From a virus, in the IMG/VR virus record IMGVR_UViG_3300010412_000046, positions 1 through 34,656 of that record: a stretch of 34,656 nt of DNA, one strand, 5' to 3'. The position numbers and the translations under genes were made by a program. The notes beneath the pieces were generated by a model, which ran no database searches, was not told the origin of the DNA, and worked only from the letters and a program-made list of their open reading frames with translations. This document shows, piece after piece, positions 13,024-20,373 of the stretch (the stretch's first letter is position 1; each line of letters opens with the position of its first letter).

Positions 13024-13221
13024 TCACTTCTTTACAGAAGCTACTGGCTCTTCTTTTGGTTTAGGTGCTTCTACAACTTTAGGAGCTACCACAGGCTTTG
13101 CAGCTTCTGGAGCTTTCCATTCAGCTTTTATAAGCGCGATTTGTGCTAAGCCGTAACCATGACGAGCTAACCAAATTTCTGCCTCTTCCCAAGTTTTTAA
13201 ATCTTTGATTTCAGGTACCAT
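13024..13221 (-). CDS. Small protein with Pro/Ala/Lys-rich tail
   Basis: 65 aa. A short folded head (WEEAEIWLARHGYGLAQIALIKAEWK) is followed by a repetitive low-complexity tail of AP/KP/VV units. No known family. GGAG precedes the ATG. It lies between the spanin-like and holin-like genes. Confidence 0.6.
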   Translation of the reverse strand: MVPEIKDLKTWEEAEIWLARHGYGLAQIALIKAEWKAPEAAKPVVAPKVVEAPKPKEEPVASVKK

Positions 13222-13232
13222 TGTACTCTCCT

Positions 13233-13535
13233 TTAATTTGCTGTTACAGCTTCGTAGTATTTAATTATATTTTTTTGTGCAGCTAGATAGCGTTTAATCT
13301 CTTGCATATTAACAGACAAGGCTTCGTAGTCTTTTACTGTTAAACCATAATATATAATATCAGATTCGTTAATAATTTTCCACTTAATGTCTTTAAGTAC
13401 AATTGGGCTAGGGTTACTAGGTTTTGCTACAGCAACTGTTACGGGCGCTGTAGCAATCTCTACAGGTTTTACTGACTGGCTACAGCTACTGAGTGCTAAG
13501 ACGCTCAAAATCATTAAAAACTTGTGCGGTGCCAT
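13233..13535 (-). CDS. Outer-membrane lipoprotein, o-spanin candidate
   Basis: 100 aa. Signal sequence with lipobox LALSSC (Cys near residue 18), so probably lipidated. A Val/Pro-rich linker and a helical end, LAAQKNIIKYYEAV, follow. Its start lies inside the 3' end of the i-spanin candidate in another frame, the usual Rz/Rz1 arrangement. o-Spanins join the i-spanin across the periplasm and fuse the membranes in the last step of lysis. Confidence 0.72.
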   Translation of the reverse strand: MAPHKFLMILSVLALSSCSQSVKPVEIATAPVTVAVAKPSNPSPIVLKDIKWKIINESDIIYYGLTVKDYEALSVNMQEIKRYLAAQKNIIKYYEAVTAN

Positions 13536-13860
13536 TGTTTATAACCTTTTCTACTAATCTGGGTTTATACCTGCTTAGCTCTTCTAAATCATGCTCAGAT
13601 AGCTTAGAGATTAATCTATCTTTATCCTCTGTTAGCTGCTTATTAGCTTCTGCTAAGCTTATTAAAGCTGTTATTTGAGCTTTGTATTTAGACTCTATAA
13701 CAGCTATAGTTTGCTTTTGCTCTGATACCGCAACTTCCAGTGCGACTACTTCTGAGCTAAGTCTATGTATAGTACGATAAGCATAGGTAATGTAACTGTA
13801 CATACCTAATCCTACAAACGTACTAATGGCTAAAGCTGCTAGAGATAAATTCCATCTCAT
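13486..13860 (-). CDS. Inner-membrane i-spanin candidate (Rz-like), amber stop
   Basis: 124 aa. One N-terminal membrane helix (about residues 6-26) is followed by a long coiled-coil periplasmic region rich in Glu, Gln and Lys, as in Rz proteins. The 3' end overlaps the lipoprotein gene by 50 bp. It ends in TAG, and the next in-frame codons are CTG and a second TAG, so any product made by the amber tRNA would need two or more suppressions. ATG overlaps the preceding TGA as ATGA. Confidence 0.72.
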   Translation of the reverse strand: MRWNLSLAALAISTFVGLGMYSYITYAYRTIHRLSSEVVALEVAVSEQKQTIAVIESKYKAQITALISLAEANKQLTEDKDRLISKLSEHDLEELSRYKPRLVEKVINNGTAQVFNDFERLSTQ

Positions 13861-14204
13861 GATTTTCTATCTATACCGCGCACATACTTTTGACTCTTTG
13901 GTGGCATCTTTTTAGAGCCACCTTCTCCTGCCCAAAGTACTTTATCAGCCCAATAAGCTGCGCTCATCTTACCTTTTGCAATATTTTTTGCATGACGAGC
14001 TTTGAAAGCGGCCCTTGCTTCTGGAGAATAGTTATGTCCCATAGAAGCATCACCAAAGTGAATTACTTTCACTTTATCGCCTTCTTTGGCTAGCACCATT
14101 CCTTTTTTATCTGGGTTAGTTGACCTACGAGGTTTATTATACCCATCAAAAGTAGTACCTCTATATTCAATCTTACCACTAGGTAGTCGTTTAGGCTCAC
14201 TCAT
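13857..14204 (-). CDS. Basic protein of the DUF6321 type
   Basis: 115 aa from ATG 14204, which overlaps the end of the upstream gene by 8 bp. KPRRSTNPDKKGMVLAKEGD, then KVKVIHFGDASMGHNYSPEA and ARAAFKARHAKNIAKGKMSA with AYWADKVLW, matches the DUF6321-type pattern common in phages. Very basic and rich in His and Lys; probably nucleic-acid or virion associated, but unproven. A 10-residue longer form from 14234 is less likely. Confidence 0.72.
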   Translation of the reverse strand: MSEPKRLPSGKIEYRGTTFDGYNKPRRSTNPDKKGMVLAKEGDKVKVIHFGDASMGHNYSPEARAAFKARHAKNIAKGKMSAAYWADKVLWAGEGGSKKMPPKSQKYVRGIDRKS

Positions 14205-14370
14205 TATTATGCCTCTCTTTAATTTCCAGTACAATTTGCCATTGTCTACTGGTTAGCTGAGGGTATTCCTCTTGAAATGCTATACAACCAAGTATAAAAT
14301 TTCTCTCTGCGAGTGTCAAAGGTTTACTTTCAAAAAACTCTTTTAGCTGTTTCTTAATTCTGCGAGTCAT
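14197..14370 (-). CDS. Small basic phage protein
   Basis: 57 aa from ATG 14370 (MTRRIKKQLKEFFESKPLTL..). An extension to 14421 gives a hydrophobic head, MLLTLLASLNN, that might be a signal-anchor; I prefer the shorter form because the extension has no ribosome site. Helical, function unknown. Confidence 0.55.
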   Translation of the reverse strand: MTRRIKKQLKEFFESKPLTLAERNFILGCIAFQEEYPQLTSRQWQIVLEIKERHNNE

Positions 14371-14481
14371 AGTACCACGGATAGATAGGTTGTTTAGACT
14401 CGCTAGTAGAGTCAGCAGCAAGTAGCAGAGTTTGTCTGCTATTTCTTAATTTTATACACCATAACAAGTATTTTAGTAATT

Positions 14482-15138
14482 TCAAGTGTATAACCTATCA
14501 AATTCTGCTCTACGGTTTTTAAACTCATATAAAAAAGGTACAACTGATTTTTCAAATATCTGAGGTTCTCCAGATTCGTTAGTAATAGCTACAACACAGT
14601 CTCTAATATTAGTACCAAACAACTCATTGTGTGCTAAAGCATAAAAGCAACATTGCAAAAAGTAATCACGGATCTGTGTTACTTGTTTTGTTTTTTTAGA
14701 AGTTTTGAAGTCGATGATGGTAGGTTTACCCTTCCAAACACCGACCATATCTGTTCTACCGGCAGCTCTATACTTATTGCTCCATAGAATCTGTTCTTGA
14801 CCGTAAATTTCTTCTAAGCCAGGTTCTACAACAGAAATTAAGTCTCTAGTCATTTTTCTAATGTCTAAAGGTTCAGACCTGAGCTCTTCCCAAATTGATT
14901 CTTTATTAAAATGACGCTCAGCATATGAGTGAATCAAAGTACCTCTATCTGTGGCTTCTTTTGATACTCTCGCAGCTTCTTCTTCTCCTACCCGCTCTTT
15001 CCATTTTGCTAACCACGGATTATTAGCAGTTTTGCCTAAGATAGTGGTTATAGAAGGATAAGCTCCGTCTGGTGTAAAATAAGTGCGGCCTGTCGGTAGC
15101 GTATCAACAGGCATATCAGTTAAATAATTAAATTTCAT
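14482..15138 (-). CDS. PD-(D/E)XK exonuclease, RecB/Cas4-like
   Basis: 218 aa. YRAAGRTDMVGVWKGKPTII followed by DFKTSKK gives the catalytic D..DxK core near residues 130-150, followed by the QCCFYALAHNELFG helix (the RecB motif QxxxY). HSYAERHF upstream fits the family's leading His. Length and domain order resemble phage RecB-type exonucleases used in host DNA breakdown or recombination. ATG overlaps the preceding TGA as ATGA. Confidence 0.87.
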   Translation of the reverse strand: MKFNYLTDMPVDTLPTGRTYFTPDGAYPSITTILGKTANNPWLAKWKERVGEEEAARVSKEATDRGTLIHSYAERHFNKESIWEELRSEPLDIRKMTRDLISVVEPGLEEIYGQEQILWSNKYRAAGRTDMVGVWKGKPTIIDFKTSKKTKQVTQIRDYFLQCCFYALAHNELFGTNIRDCVVAITNESGEPQIFEKSVVPFLYEFKNRRAEFDRLYT

Positions 15139-16316
15139 AGTGGCTCGCTTATTATTATTGGTTGTTGTTCTGCAGCTAGCAAGTTAAGTACTCTAGTTAA
15201 ATAAGCACTAGAGCTAGAAGATACAGTAAACACTCGTAATTGTTTAGGAAACCAAGGTATTGCGCAATTAGACAGTATATGCCCTGTATGATGCTCACTT
15301 TTACTTGTAAAATAAGATGAATAAGCTTCTTGTGTACACAAAAATACACTATCTAAGGACACGTTTTGTAAAGCTTGTTTAGTAGGTAGCTTTAACATAT
15401 TACGGTTTAATATGTTAGTATCTGCAAACTCTTGTTTGTCTGCGCAATATACCAGGCTATTCGTTTTGAGCAACTGGTCAACCATCTGTTCTGTAGAGCA
15501 AGAGTGGCCGGCATCTGTTCCTATGCAAATATTTTTCCAACTAGCGTTACCTAGCAAACAAGCTGCACCAATAGCAGTAGACGCAGCGCCGCTTTTTGGA
15601 GAGAAAGCGATATCAGTAAAATCACTATCAAGTAGCACTGAGTTGGTAATGAAGTTTGCAGCTCCGCGCCCTACTACAACTAGGCGCGTTAGTGTGGTCT
15701 GACTACTAAGCCAATTGGCTAAATGTAACAGTATGGTTTTATATACTTCTTGGACAGAACAAGCTATATCTGGAGAAGCGTAAGTAGAGCCGACTCCATA
15801 TTCAAGGTTGTGCAATAGTTGATAACCTTTTTCTGTTTTTTGTACTAAATTGTCTAAAATCCAGTCGCTAAAAACAGGACGACCGCGCAGAGCTAGAGCT
15901 CTGACGCGGTGTTCTTCAGTAGCAGGGTCATAGCCTAGCAATCTGGTAGCAGCGCTGTAAAATAGTGCTAGCGAGTTGGGATACTCAAACTCAGATAACC
16001 AATGCACCATAGAATCAGCCCAATACCCTAAACCAGTGTATATTGAATCAAGCATAATAACTGCGCAATTATTCCAACCTCTAGTAGCCACAGCAGCAGC
16101 TACTAGCGATTGTCTATAGTCAACTAGTTCAAAATTCTTTAGCTTAAACTGATTCTTGACTCGTTTATCCCAGGACACAACTGTGTCAAACAAGTTAGAT
16201 TGGTTGGCTAAGCTAATAGCATCATCACCAATAAATCCTGCTCTTACTCGGTTATTCTCAACAATAGCAGCGCTTTGCTGTTCTTGTAGATTAACTCCGA
16301 GTATTTTTACTGACAT
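15135..16316 (-). CDS. Carbamoyltransferase-like (NodU/TobZ, ASKHA fold) protein
   Basis: 393 aa. The start MSVKILGVNLQEQQSAAIVE matches the first ASKHA phosphate loop of carbamoyltransferases. Then LALFYSAATRLLGYDPATEE and HRVRALA fits the family's FYxxxTxxLGF..E.K.MxLA segment. LVVVGRGAANFITNSVLL and SPKSGAASTAIGAACLL fit the adenylate-binding GGxAxN and GDxGxAxGAA regions. The family transfers carbamoyl groups to sugars, antibiotics or, in phages, possibly DNA bases. It is shorter than NodU (about 560 aa) and several residues differ, so activity is uncertain. Coupled to the nuclease gene by ATGA. Confidence 0.65.
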   Translation of the reverse strand: MSVKILGVNLQEQQSAAIVENNRVRAGFIGDDAISLANQSNLFDTVVSWDKRVKNQFKLKNFELVDYRQSLVAAAVATRGWNNCAVIMLDSIYTGLGYWADSMVHWLSEFEYPNSLALFYSAATRLLGYDPATEEHRVRALALRGRPVFSDWILDNLVQKTEKGYQLLHNLEYGVGSTYASPDIACSVQEVYKTILLHLANWLSSQTTLTRLVVVGRGAANFITNSVLLDSDFTDIAFSPKSGAASTAIGAACLLGNASWKNICIGTDAGHSCSTEQMVDQLLKTNSLVYCADKQEFADTNILNRNMLKLPTKQALQNVSLDSVFLCTQEAYSSYFTSKSEHHTGHILSNCAIPWFPKQLRVFTVSSSSSAYLTRVLNLLAAEQQPIIISEPL

Positions 16317-16546
16317 AAGTCAACATACTCTTTAATTGTTTCCCATTTTTCTTGCTCTTCTTGCAAGTTCTGTTTTCGCAGAATCGTAGCTACTTTGGTA
16401 ATTGTGGCTACAGGAATGTCATAGTTTGTTTTAATGTCTTTTTTCAGTTCTGCAATGCTTTCTCGTAGCGAATCCATTTGAATCATCATATCTACGATAC
16501 GATTAATTTCTCGTTTAATTTCCGTTTTTAGTGCTGCTTCCATCAT
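16307..16546 (-). CDS. Small helical protein, DNA-binding type
   Basis: 79 aa. A long helix, KTEIKREINRIVDMMIQM.., is followed by LKKDIKTNYDIPVATITKVA, a pattern loosely like T4-type DsbA double-strand DNA-binding coactivators (DI..xYxIPxxxxxKVA). Resemblance only. It overlaps the carbamoyltransferase start by 10 bp. Confidence 0.5.
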   Translation of the reverse strand: MMEAALKTEIKREINRIVDMMIQMDSLRESIAELKKDIKTNYDIPVATITKVATILRKQNLQEEQEKWETIKEYVDLCQ

Positions 16547-16721
16547 AGTCTCTGATTATAATACGTTCACGCATAGCAGGGTGAACAATAAAAGTTGCGG
16601 TTATTTCTACGGTTGAGCTTGGTAGGCTATCAACTCTGATACTTGTAAGCCCCGGTATGCTAACTCCGTTAGCAGTTAGCACAAGCTTTCCGTGTTTATT
16701 GAGTTCTAAATAAAAATTCAT
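16515..16721 (-). CDS. Small beta-rich phage protein
   Basis: 68 aa, MNFYLELNKHGKLVLTANGV.. alternating hydrophobic residues in beta-strand style, and a charged tail, RDYDGSSTKNGN. It overlaps both neighbours by a few bases. Function unknown. Confidence 0.6.
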   Translation of the reverse strand: MNFYLELNKHGKLVLTANGVSIPGLTSIRVDSLPSSTVEITATFIVHPAMRERIIIRDYDGSSTKNGN

Positions 16722-17038
16722 ACAGCCCTAAACTGTTCTCTAACCTTGCTAGGCAGTTTACGAATTAGTTTTTGCGTAGCCAGCTGTTCTAACACAGCTT
16801 TATACTCAGCTAAGTAGTCTGAATCCCTAGTAGCTGGGTCTGCCATCATTTTTAAATGTAAGAGGTTGTAGGCTGATACAATGTTAGCCGTGCCAATAAC
16901 ACGGCTACCAATATAGTCTCCTTCAGTTCGAGGAGTCACAAGTTCCCACGTTTCAGAATGAAGCACCATATGGTTGTCTACAATTTCAATAGGAATCGCA
17001 GACAAAATTCTCCACACCAAAGCAGAATATTCGTTCAT
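16718..17038 (-). CDS. Phage protein of unknown function
   Basis: 106 aa, helical at both ends (MNEYSALVWRILSAIP..; LEQLATQKLIRKLPSKVREQ). No motif recognised. ATG overlaps the previous TAA by one base and the end overlaps the next ATG. Confidence 0.65.
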   Translation of the reverse strand: MNEYSALVWRILSAIPIEIVDNHMVLHSETWELVTPRTEGDYIGSRVIGTANIVSAYNLLHLKMMADPATRDSDYLAEYKAVLEQLATQKLIRKLPSKVREQFRAV

Positions 17039-17427
17039 TAATCGTTAATCCAGTCATCACGATGCTCTGTAGCGTAAAACCACGCAAGAGCACGAGAAAT
17101 TGCGTTTGAGCTCTCATGGCTACCCAGCGTTTGAACTTCGTTCAAAGCTTGTTCAAACTCACGTTTGAATCGAATCCAAGGATTGTTAGCAGTGGTCACA
17201 ACTCGGATAGAGCTGATATCACGCTGGTTCCAGTGTTCACAGCGTTTAGAGAAAGCTGGAGAAGAGTTGAGATTACGCTCGTTCTCTTGTAGACGAGGAG
17301 AGAGCAGAGCGTATAGACTCGTATAGTCCTGCATCTTAGTTTGAGCAGTTCCGCCGCTTAATGCAATTTTACGAGCATTACGAACAAAATCACGAAAAGC
17401 GTTACGAGAAGATAGTTTGAAAAACAT
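17038..17427 (-). CDS. Phage protein of unknown function
   Basis: 129 aa, rich in Arg, Asn and Trp, with a basic start (MFFKLSSRNAFRDFVRNARK) and an acidic end. No motif recognised. The expected transcript start is about 8 nt before the ATG, with AGGT as a weak ribosome site. Confidence 0.65.
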   Translation of the reverse strand: MFFKLSSRNAFRDFVRNARKIALSGGTAQTKMQDYTSLYALLSPRLQENERNLNSSPAFSKRCEHWNQRDISSIRVVTTANNPWIRFKREFEQALNEVQTLGSHESSNAISRALAWFYATEHRDDWIND

Positions 17428-17441
17428 TTATTTACCTATGT

Positions 17442-17470
17442 ATATTAGCAGAAAAAATTTAAACGAGCAA
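17442..17470 (-). promoter_or_regulatory. TTGCT-type promoter
   Basis: Minus strand TTGCTC (17470-17465), 17 bp, TAATAT (17447-17442), upstream of the leftward run from 17427 through the nuclease gene at 14482. Confidence 0.65.
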
Positions 17471-17478
17471 GCACTTTT

Positions 17479-17796
17479 TTATAGTGGGTCGGTAGTGCTT
17501 TGAATCGGAGTGGGTTCGTAGGTTTCACCGTCTAGTTTCCAAAACTCTGCAGAATCAAACCAACGCTGACGAGACATAAACTCCCAACGAGCGTTAATTC
17601 TAGATACCGCTGCATCATACTCAGAGAAGAACGGACGTTCTAAACTCAGCTCATTGCGAGCTTCTTCCATCCAAGCATGAGCAAGCCAAGGATTCCATCG
17701 TGCTACATTTTCCGCCTCTCTAATTGTTCGTCTCACTTCCCAGACAGCATAGCCTACTGCGCTATACTTGGCTGGTAGAGTTCGTTTTTTTGCCAT
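17479..17796 (-). CDS. Trp-rich basic phage protein
   Basis: 105 aa with nine Trp, including WEVRRTIREAENVARWNPWL. A helical, nucleic-acid- or protein-binding character is possible, but no family is recognised. It starts inside the end of the 17762-18232 gene (35-bp overlap). Confidence 0.6.
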   Translation of the reverse strand: MAKKRTLPAKYSAVGYAVWEVRRTIREAENVARWNPWLAHAWMEEARNELSLERPFFSEYDAAVSRINARWEFMSRQRWFDSAEFWKLDGETYEPTPIQSTTDPL

Positions 17797-18232
17797 TCAG
17801 TATTTCCTTTAAAGTGTTGATAGCAAATTGTGGGTCAGCTAGGTCTGTGTCGGTATAACCAACTGTAGAACTATCTGTCTGTGATAAAATATAAGGTTGC
17901 AGAGCTGAGGGTAGTATATTTCCAACAGCATATGCAAAATAAGGCTTTACGCCAGGGTTTACATAAAAGCAATGTAATTGCACATCGTTGGGTAGCAGAT
18001 AGATAGATTTTAACAGCTTGTCACTAGCTCTCTCTGCATAAGCTTCAAAGTGTTCTCCGCTGATAGGCCGTGTTACTCCTGTGCGAGTTGTGAGAGTATA
18101 GAACACGGTGCCTTTGATTAGAGTAGCGGTAATAGTTTGTCCTGAATATAGGTTGTGTTGTAAGATGTGTGTAGCGGCATCTTGCTGCAACACATATTTA
18201 AATGTAGGAGCTAATACATAGTGATTAGACAT
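17762..18232 (-). CDS. Phage protein of unknown function, amber stop
   Basis: 156 aa, mixed alpha/beta, with no signal or membrane segment. It ends in TAG; readthrough would continue through the overlap with the next gene to another TAG. ATG overlaps the TAA of the 18225-18428 gene. Confidence 0.65.
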   Translation of the reverse strand: MSNHYVLAPTFKYVLQQDAATHILQHNLYSGQTITATLIKGTVFYTLTTRTGVTRPISGEHFEAYAERASDKLLKSIYLLPNDVQLHCFYVNPGVKPYFAYAVGNILPSALQPYILSQTDSSTVGYTDTDLADPQFAINTLKEILNGKKTNSTSQV

Positions 18233-18428
18233 ATGCTAGCCCTTTACTACCCATTGCATGATAATAGTGGTCTACAATATCTACTACCATACGAGCTGCT
18301 TGAAACTCGTTTGTAGTTTTTAGAGTATCATAGTCTTGTAATGCAGTTGTAGCATCTTCGTTAGAATATTTTGTAGACAGAGTAGTTAGAACTTGAATAG
18401 CTTCTTTTAGCCCTGGACGACGATGCAT
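18225..18428 (-). CDS. Small helical phage protein
   Basis: 67 aa from ATG 18428, chosen because AAGGA lies 6 nt upstream; a longer form to 18464 would begin inside the leader. MHRRPGLKEAIQVLTTLSTK.. is helical. First gene of the leftward arm, with its own promoter. Function unknown. Confidence 0.62.
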   Translation of the reverse strand: MHRRPGLKEAIQVLTTLSTKYSNEDATTALQDYDTLKTTNEFQAARMVVDIVDHYYHAMGSKGLAYV

Positions 18429-18472
18429 GGTATTCCTTGTGATAAGCATTGAAGGTGAAAACAATATTTTTA

Positions 18473-18501
18473 TTGACTCATTAAGATAATTATACTATAC
18501 A
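18473..18501 (+). promoter_or_regulatory. Rightward promoter of the divergent pair
   Basis: TTGACT (18473-18478), 17 bp, TATACA (18496-18501). The expected start (about 18507-18508) falls on the ATG of the first rightward gene. Confidence 0.65.
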
Positions 18502-18517
18502 TATATAATGTATGCAA
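18489..18517 (-). promoter_or_regulatory. Leftward promoter of the divergent pair
   Basis: Minus strand TTGCAT (18517-18512), 17 bp, TATAAT (18494-18489). It overlaps the rightward promoter almost completely, so polymerases should compete. Confidence 0.7.
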
Positions 18518-18693
18518 CTGAAAAATATCTTAAACTGGAAGTAAAAGAGCTATTAAGTCAAATCCAAGCGGTCGCCGCTGACCTTGGAGGTGATATTCAG
18601 TATTTGAATCAACGAATACTAGAACAACAAGAACAAATAGCTTTATTACAACAAGAATTACAAAGTTTAAAGGAACAAAACTCTAATGTTTAA
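18508..18693 (+). CDS. Small coiled-coil protein, possibly leaderless
   Basis: 61 aa. The second half (LNQRILEQQEQIALLQQELQ) is a heptad coiled coil rich in Gln. No Shine-Dalgarno is seen, and the predicted transcript start falls at the ATG, suggesting a leaderless mRNA. It overlaps the next gene by 8 bp. Function unknown. Confidence 0.6.
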   Translation: MYATEKYLKLEVKELLSQIQAVAADLGGDIQYLNQRILEQQEQIALLQQELQSLKEQNSNV

Positions 18694-18958
18694 ATTATTA
18701 GTAGTGACTCCAACTATGTTTCCTTCTTTAACAGAATATGTTACCGAGCAGATAACAGCAATTTCTGTTTTGTTTCCGAATCTAGTAATAGAGCAAGTAA
18801 ATGAAACTGATGAGCGCTACGTTATGTTTTCTCCGTCAAACAATAGATTTCCTGCTTTTTTATTGTTTGAACGTGGAGTTTTTAGAACTGAGTTTATTGG
18901 TAAAGTAGAAACTATAGTTTTAGTAGATTGGTTAAACAGTTGTTCGGTTAACGAATAA
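18686..18958 (+). CDS. Phage protein of unknown function
   Basis: 90 aa, alpha/beta (MFKLLVVTPTMFPSLTEYVT..), with a flavodoxin-like feel but no decisive motif. AAAGGAACAAAAC upstream offers a distant ribosome site. Coupled to the coiled-coil gene. Confidence 0.6.
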   Translation: MFKLLVVTPTMFPSLTEYVTEQITAISVLFPNLVIEQVNETDERYVMFSPSNNRFPAFLLFERGVFRTEFIGKVETIVLVDWLNSCSVNE

Positions 18959-18984
18959 TTAGCACGGATTTTAACAAACAGCAA
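18956..18984 (-). promoter_or_regulatory. Possible leftward (antisense) promoter
   Basis: Minus strand TTGCTG (18984-18979), 17 bp, TAATTA (18961-18956), a weak -10. It would run antisense to 18508-18958. Its upstream side is the left arm of the 18-bp inverted repeat. Confidence 0.4.
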
Positions 18985-19088
18985 GAATTATTTCACTTTA
19001 TATACTGTTTAGAGAGATTTGAGGTGATTTATATTCATTCAGTGTTTCTGTTGATAACGAGATACTGTTCAAAGTGAAATAATTCTTG
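18982..19088. repeat. Perfect 18-bp inverted repeat around a divergent control region
   Basis: CAAGAATTATTTCACTTT (18982-18999) and its exact complement (19071-19088) flank 71 bp. Each arm runs outward into the TTG of a -35 box, rightward for the HNH gene and leftward at 18984. Inside, ATACTGTT occurs twice as a direct repeat (19002-19009, 19062-19069). This fits a divergent operator or UP-element pair; a long RNA stem is the alternative. Confidence 0.7.
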
Positions 19089-19113
19089 TATATAAACAAA
19101 AATATGGTATTAT
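19086..19113 (+). promoter_or_regulatory. Promoter for HNH/bS21 unit
   Basis: TTGTAT (19086-19091), 16 bp, TATTAT (19108-19113). The expected start is about 19120, at the ATG, so this mRNA may also be leaderless. Confidence 0.55.
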
Positions 19114-19120
19114 AAATTTA

Positions 19121-19813
19121 ATGACTGATGATTTTGATTTAAGTAAATACAAACTATATATTAGAAGTAAACTTAAAAATAAAGTAAAATACCGTAGCAC
19201 AGACGTTACTGAGCAACTACTAGAAGCTTTAGAACAGTTTAGAGTTCCACCATCTAAATATATAACGTTTATGTCGCAGGCTAGTATTTCTCAAAAATAC
19301 TGTCTTATGTTTGATTTATCGCAAAAATTTGATGCTATACCATTAAACCGATGGTTTTTATTACAGTTTGGGTTTAATTATTGTAATACCTGTAATGAGA
19401 TTAAAAATCTCTCCTACTTTGGAAAAGACAATAGAAAAAGCAATAAAACTCAAAATAAATGTAAGCGTTGTTGTGTAAACAAAAACAAAAAATGGCAGCT
19501 AAACAATGTTGATAAGTTAAAACAATACAAAAAAGAGTACAGGCTAGCTAACTTACCTAAATATGCAGCGCTTGAAGCCAAAAGACGTGCTAATAAAATT
19601 GCTGCAACTCCAAAATGGTTAAGTATTGCACAAACTACTGAAATACAATCATACTATATAACAGCAACTCTACTAACAAACAATACGGGAATAAAATACG
19701 AGGTAGACCACATAGTACCTTTACGAGGCAAAAATGTGTGCGGACTACATGTTCCTTGGAATTTACAAGTTATATCCGCAGAAGATAATAGAAGAAAGTA
19801 TAATAAGTTTTGA
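19121..19813 (+). CDS. HNH endonuclease with zinc ribbon (paralogue of 5189-5794)
   Basis: 230 aa. C-terminal [23 protein letters not shown] then NLQVISAEDNRRK. A zinc ribbon, CNTC..CKRCC, lies near residues 90-120, followed by a basic linker. The layout equals the HNH protein beside tilS, so the two are paralogues, possibly homing nucleases. It stands in front of bS21, whose TTG start overlaps its TGA as TTGA. No Shine-Dalgarno is seen. Confidence 0.85.
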   Translation: MTDDFDLSKYKLYIRSKLKNKVKYRSTDVTEQLLEALEQFRVPPSKYITFMSQASISQKYCLMFDLSQKFDAIPLNRWFLLQFGFNYCNTCNEIKNLSYFGKDNRKSNKTQNKCKRCCVNKNKKWQLNNVDKLKQYKKEYRLANLPKYAALEAKRRANKIAATPKWLSIAQTTEIQSYYITATLLTNNTGIKYEVDHIVPLRGKNVCGLHVPWNLQVISAEDNRRKYNKF

Positions 19814-20082
19814 AAATATACGTAAAAAACAATGATATATCAAAAGCACTACGAGTGCTAAAAAAGAAGTTAAACGACGAAGGTGATCTAAAAAAACTGA
19901 GAGAACAAGAGCATTTTGTGTCAAAATCTCAGCAAGCTCGTTTAGATGAAAAAGCTGGTCGCAAGCGTTGGTTGAAAAAACGAGTAATGATTGAGCAAAA
20001 ACGAGTTCGAGCTGAACAAGCTGCCTTCAATCAAAGTCGTCGTAAGAAACAAGCAGAACAAAGAAACAAACACGTTGCTTAA
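19810..20082 (+). CDS. rpsU: Ribosomal protein bS21 homologue
   Basis: 90 aa. bS21 sits on the 30S platform near the anti-Shine-Dalgarno end of 16S rRNA and aids initiation. The N-terminus fits: MKIYVKNNDISKALRVLKKK (bS21 core: V..N..IxxALRxLKKK), then L..EGDLKKLRE and a long, very basic C-terminal helix (ARLDEKAGRKRWLKKRV..). It is longer than typical bacterial bS21 (65-75 aa) by its basic tail. The TTG start is inferred from the TTGA overlap with the HNH gene. bS21 occurs in some marine and large phages and may bias host ribosomes toward phage mRNAs. Confidence 0.8.
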   Translation: MKIYVKNNDISKALRVLKKKLNDEGDLKKLREQEHFVSKSQQARLDEKAGRKRWLKKRVMIEQKRVRAEQAAFNQSRRKKQAEQRNKHVA

Positions 20083-20103
20083 TGCTTAAACTCTTGTTAA
20101 TAT
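20075..20103 (+). promoter_or_regulatory. TTGCT-type promoter before WYL_2-like gene and tmRNA
   Basis: TTGCTT (20075-20080), 17 bp beginning AATGCTTAA, TAATAT (20098-20103). GTTAATA/TATTAAC (20096-20114) overlaps the -10 and could be an operator. Confidence 0.65.
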
Positions 20104-20124
20104 TAATTATTAACGGAGGTAAGT

Positions 20125-20373
20125 ATGAAAGCGTTTAAAGGCACTTTTAGAAAAAAGAATGGCGAAATTCGTGAAATGCTGTTTGCACATCTACGAGATT
20201 TGCCTGATTCATTTCTTGATGCAAAAATTGTAGGCTCTGGGTCTGAAAAAACCTATCCTGAAGGCATGGAACTAGTCTGGGATATTGAAGAAGATAACTT
20301 TCGTATTTTCAACTGGAATACTCAGACTGGTCCTGTAGAACAGGTAAAAATTGACTCGAACTACTATAACTGA
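20125..20373 (+). CDS. SH3-barrel protein, WYL_2-like
   Basis: 82 aa. FKGTFRKKNGEIREMLFAHL and EGMELVWDIEEDNFRIFNWN resemble small Sm-like/SH3-barrel WYL_2 proteins of phages, thought to bind nucleic acid or small ligands. Excellent ribosome site (GGAGGT). Role unknown. Confidence 0.65.
   Translation: MKAFKGTFRKKNGEIREMLFAHLRDLPDSFLDAKIVGSGSEKTYPEGMELVWDIEEDNFRIFNWNTQTGPVEQVKIDSNYYN

Noticed and set aside
15412-15702. 96-codon plus-strand ORF inside the carbamoyltransferase gene
   Set aside because: Antisense shadow of a well-supported gene, with no ribosome site.
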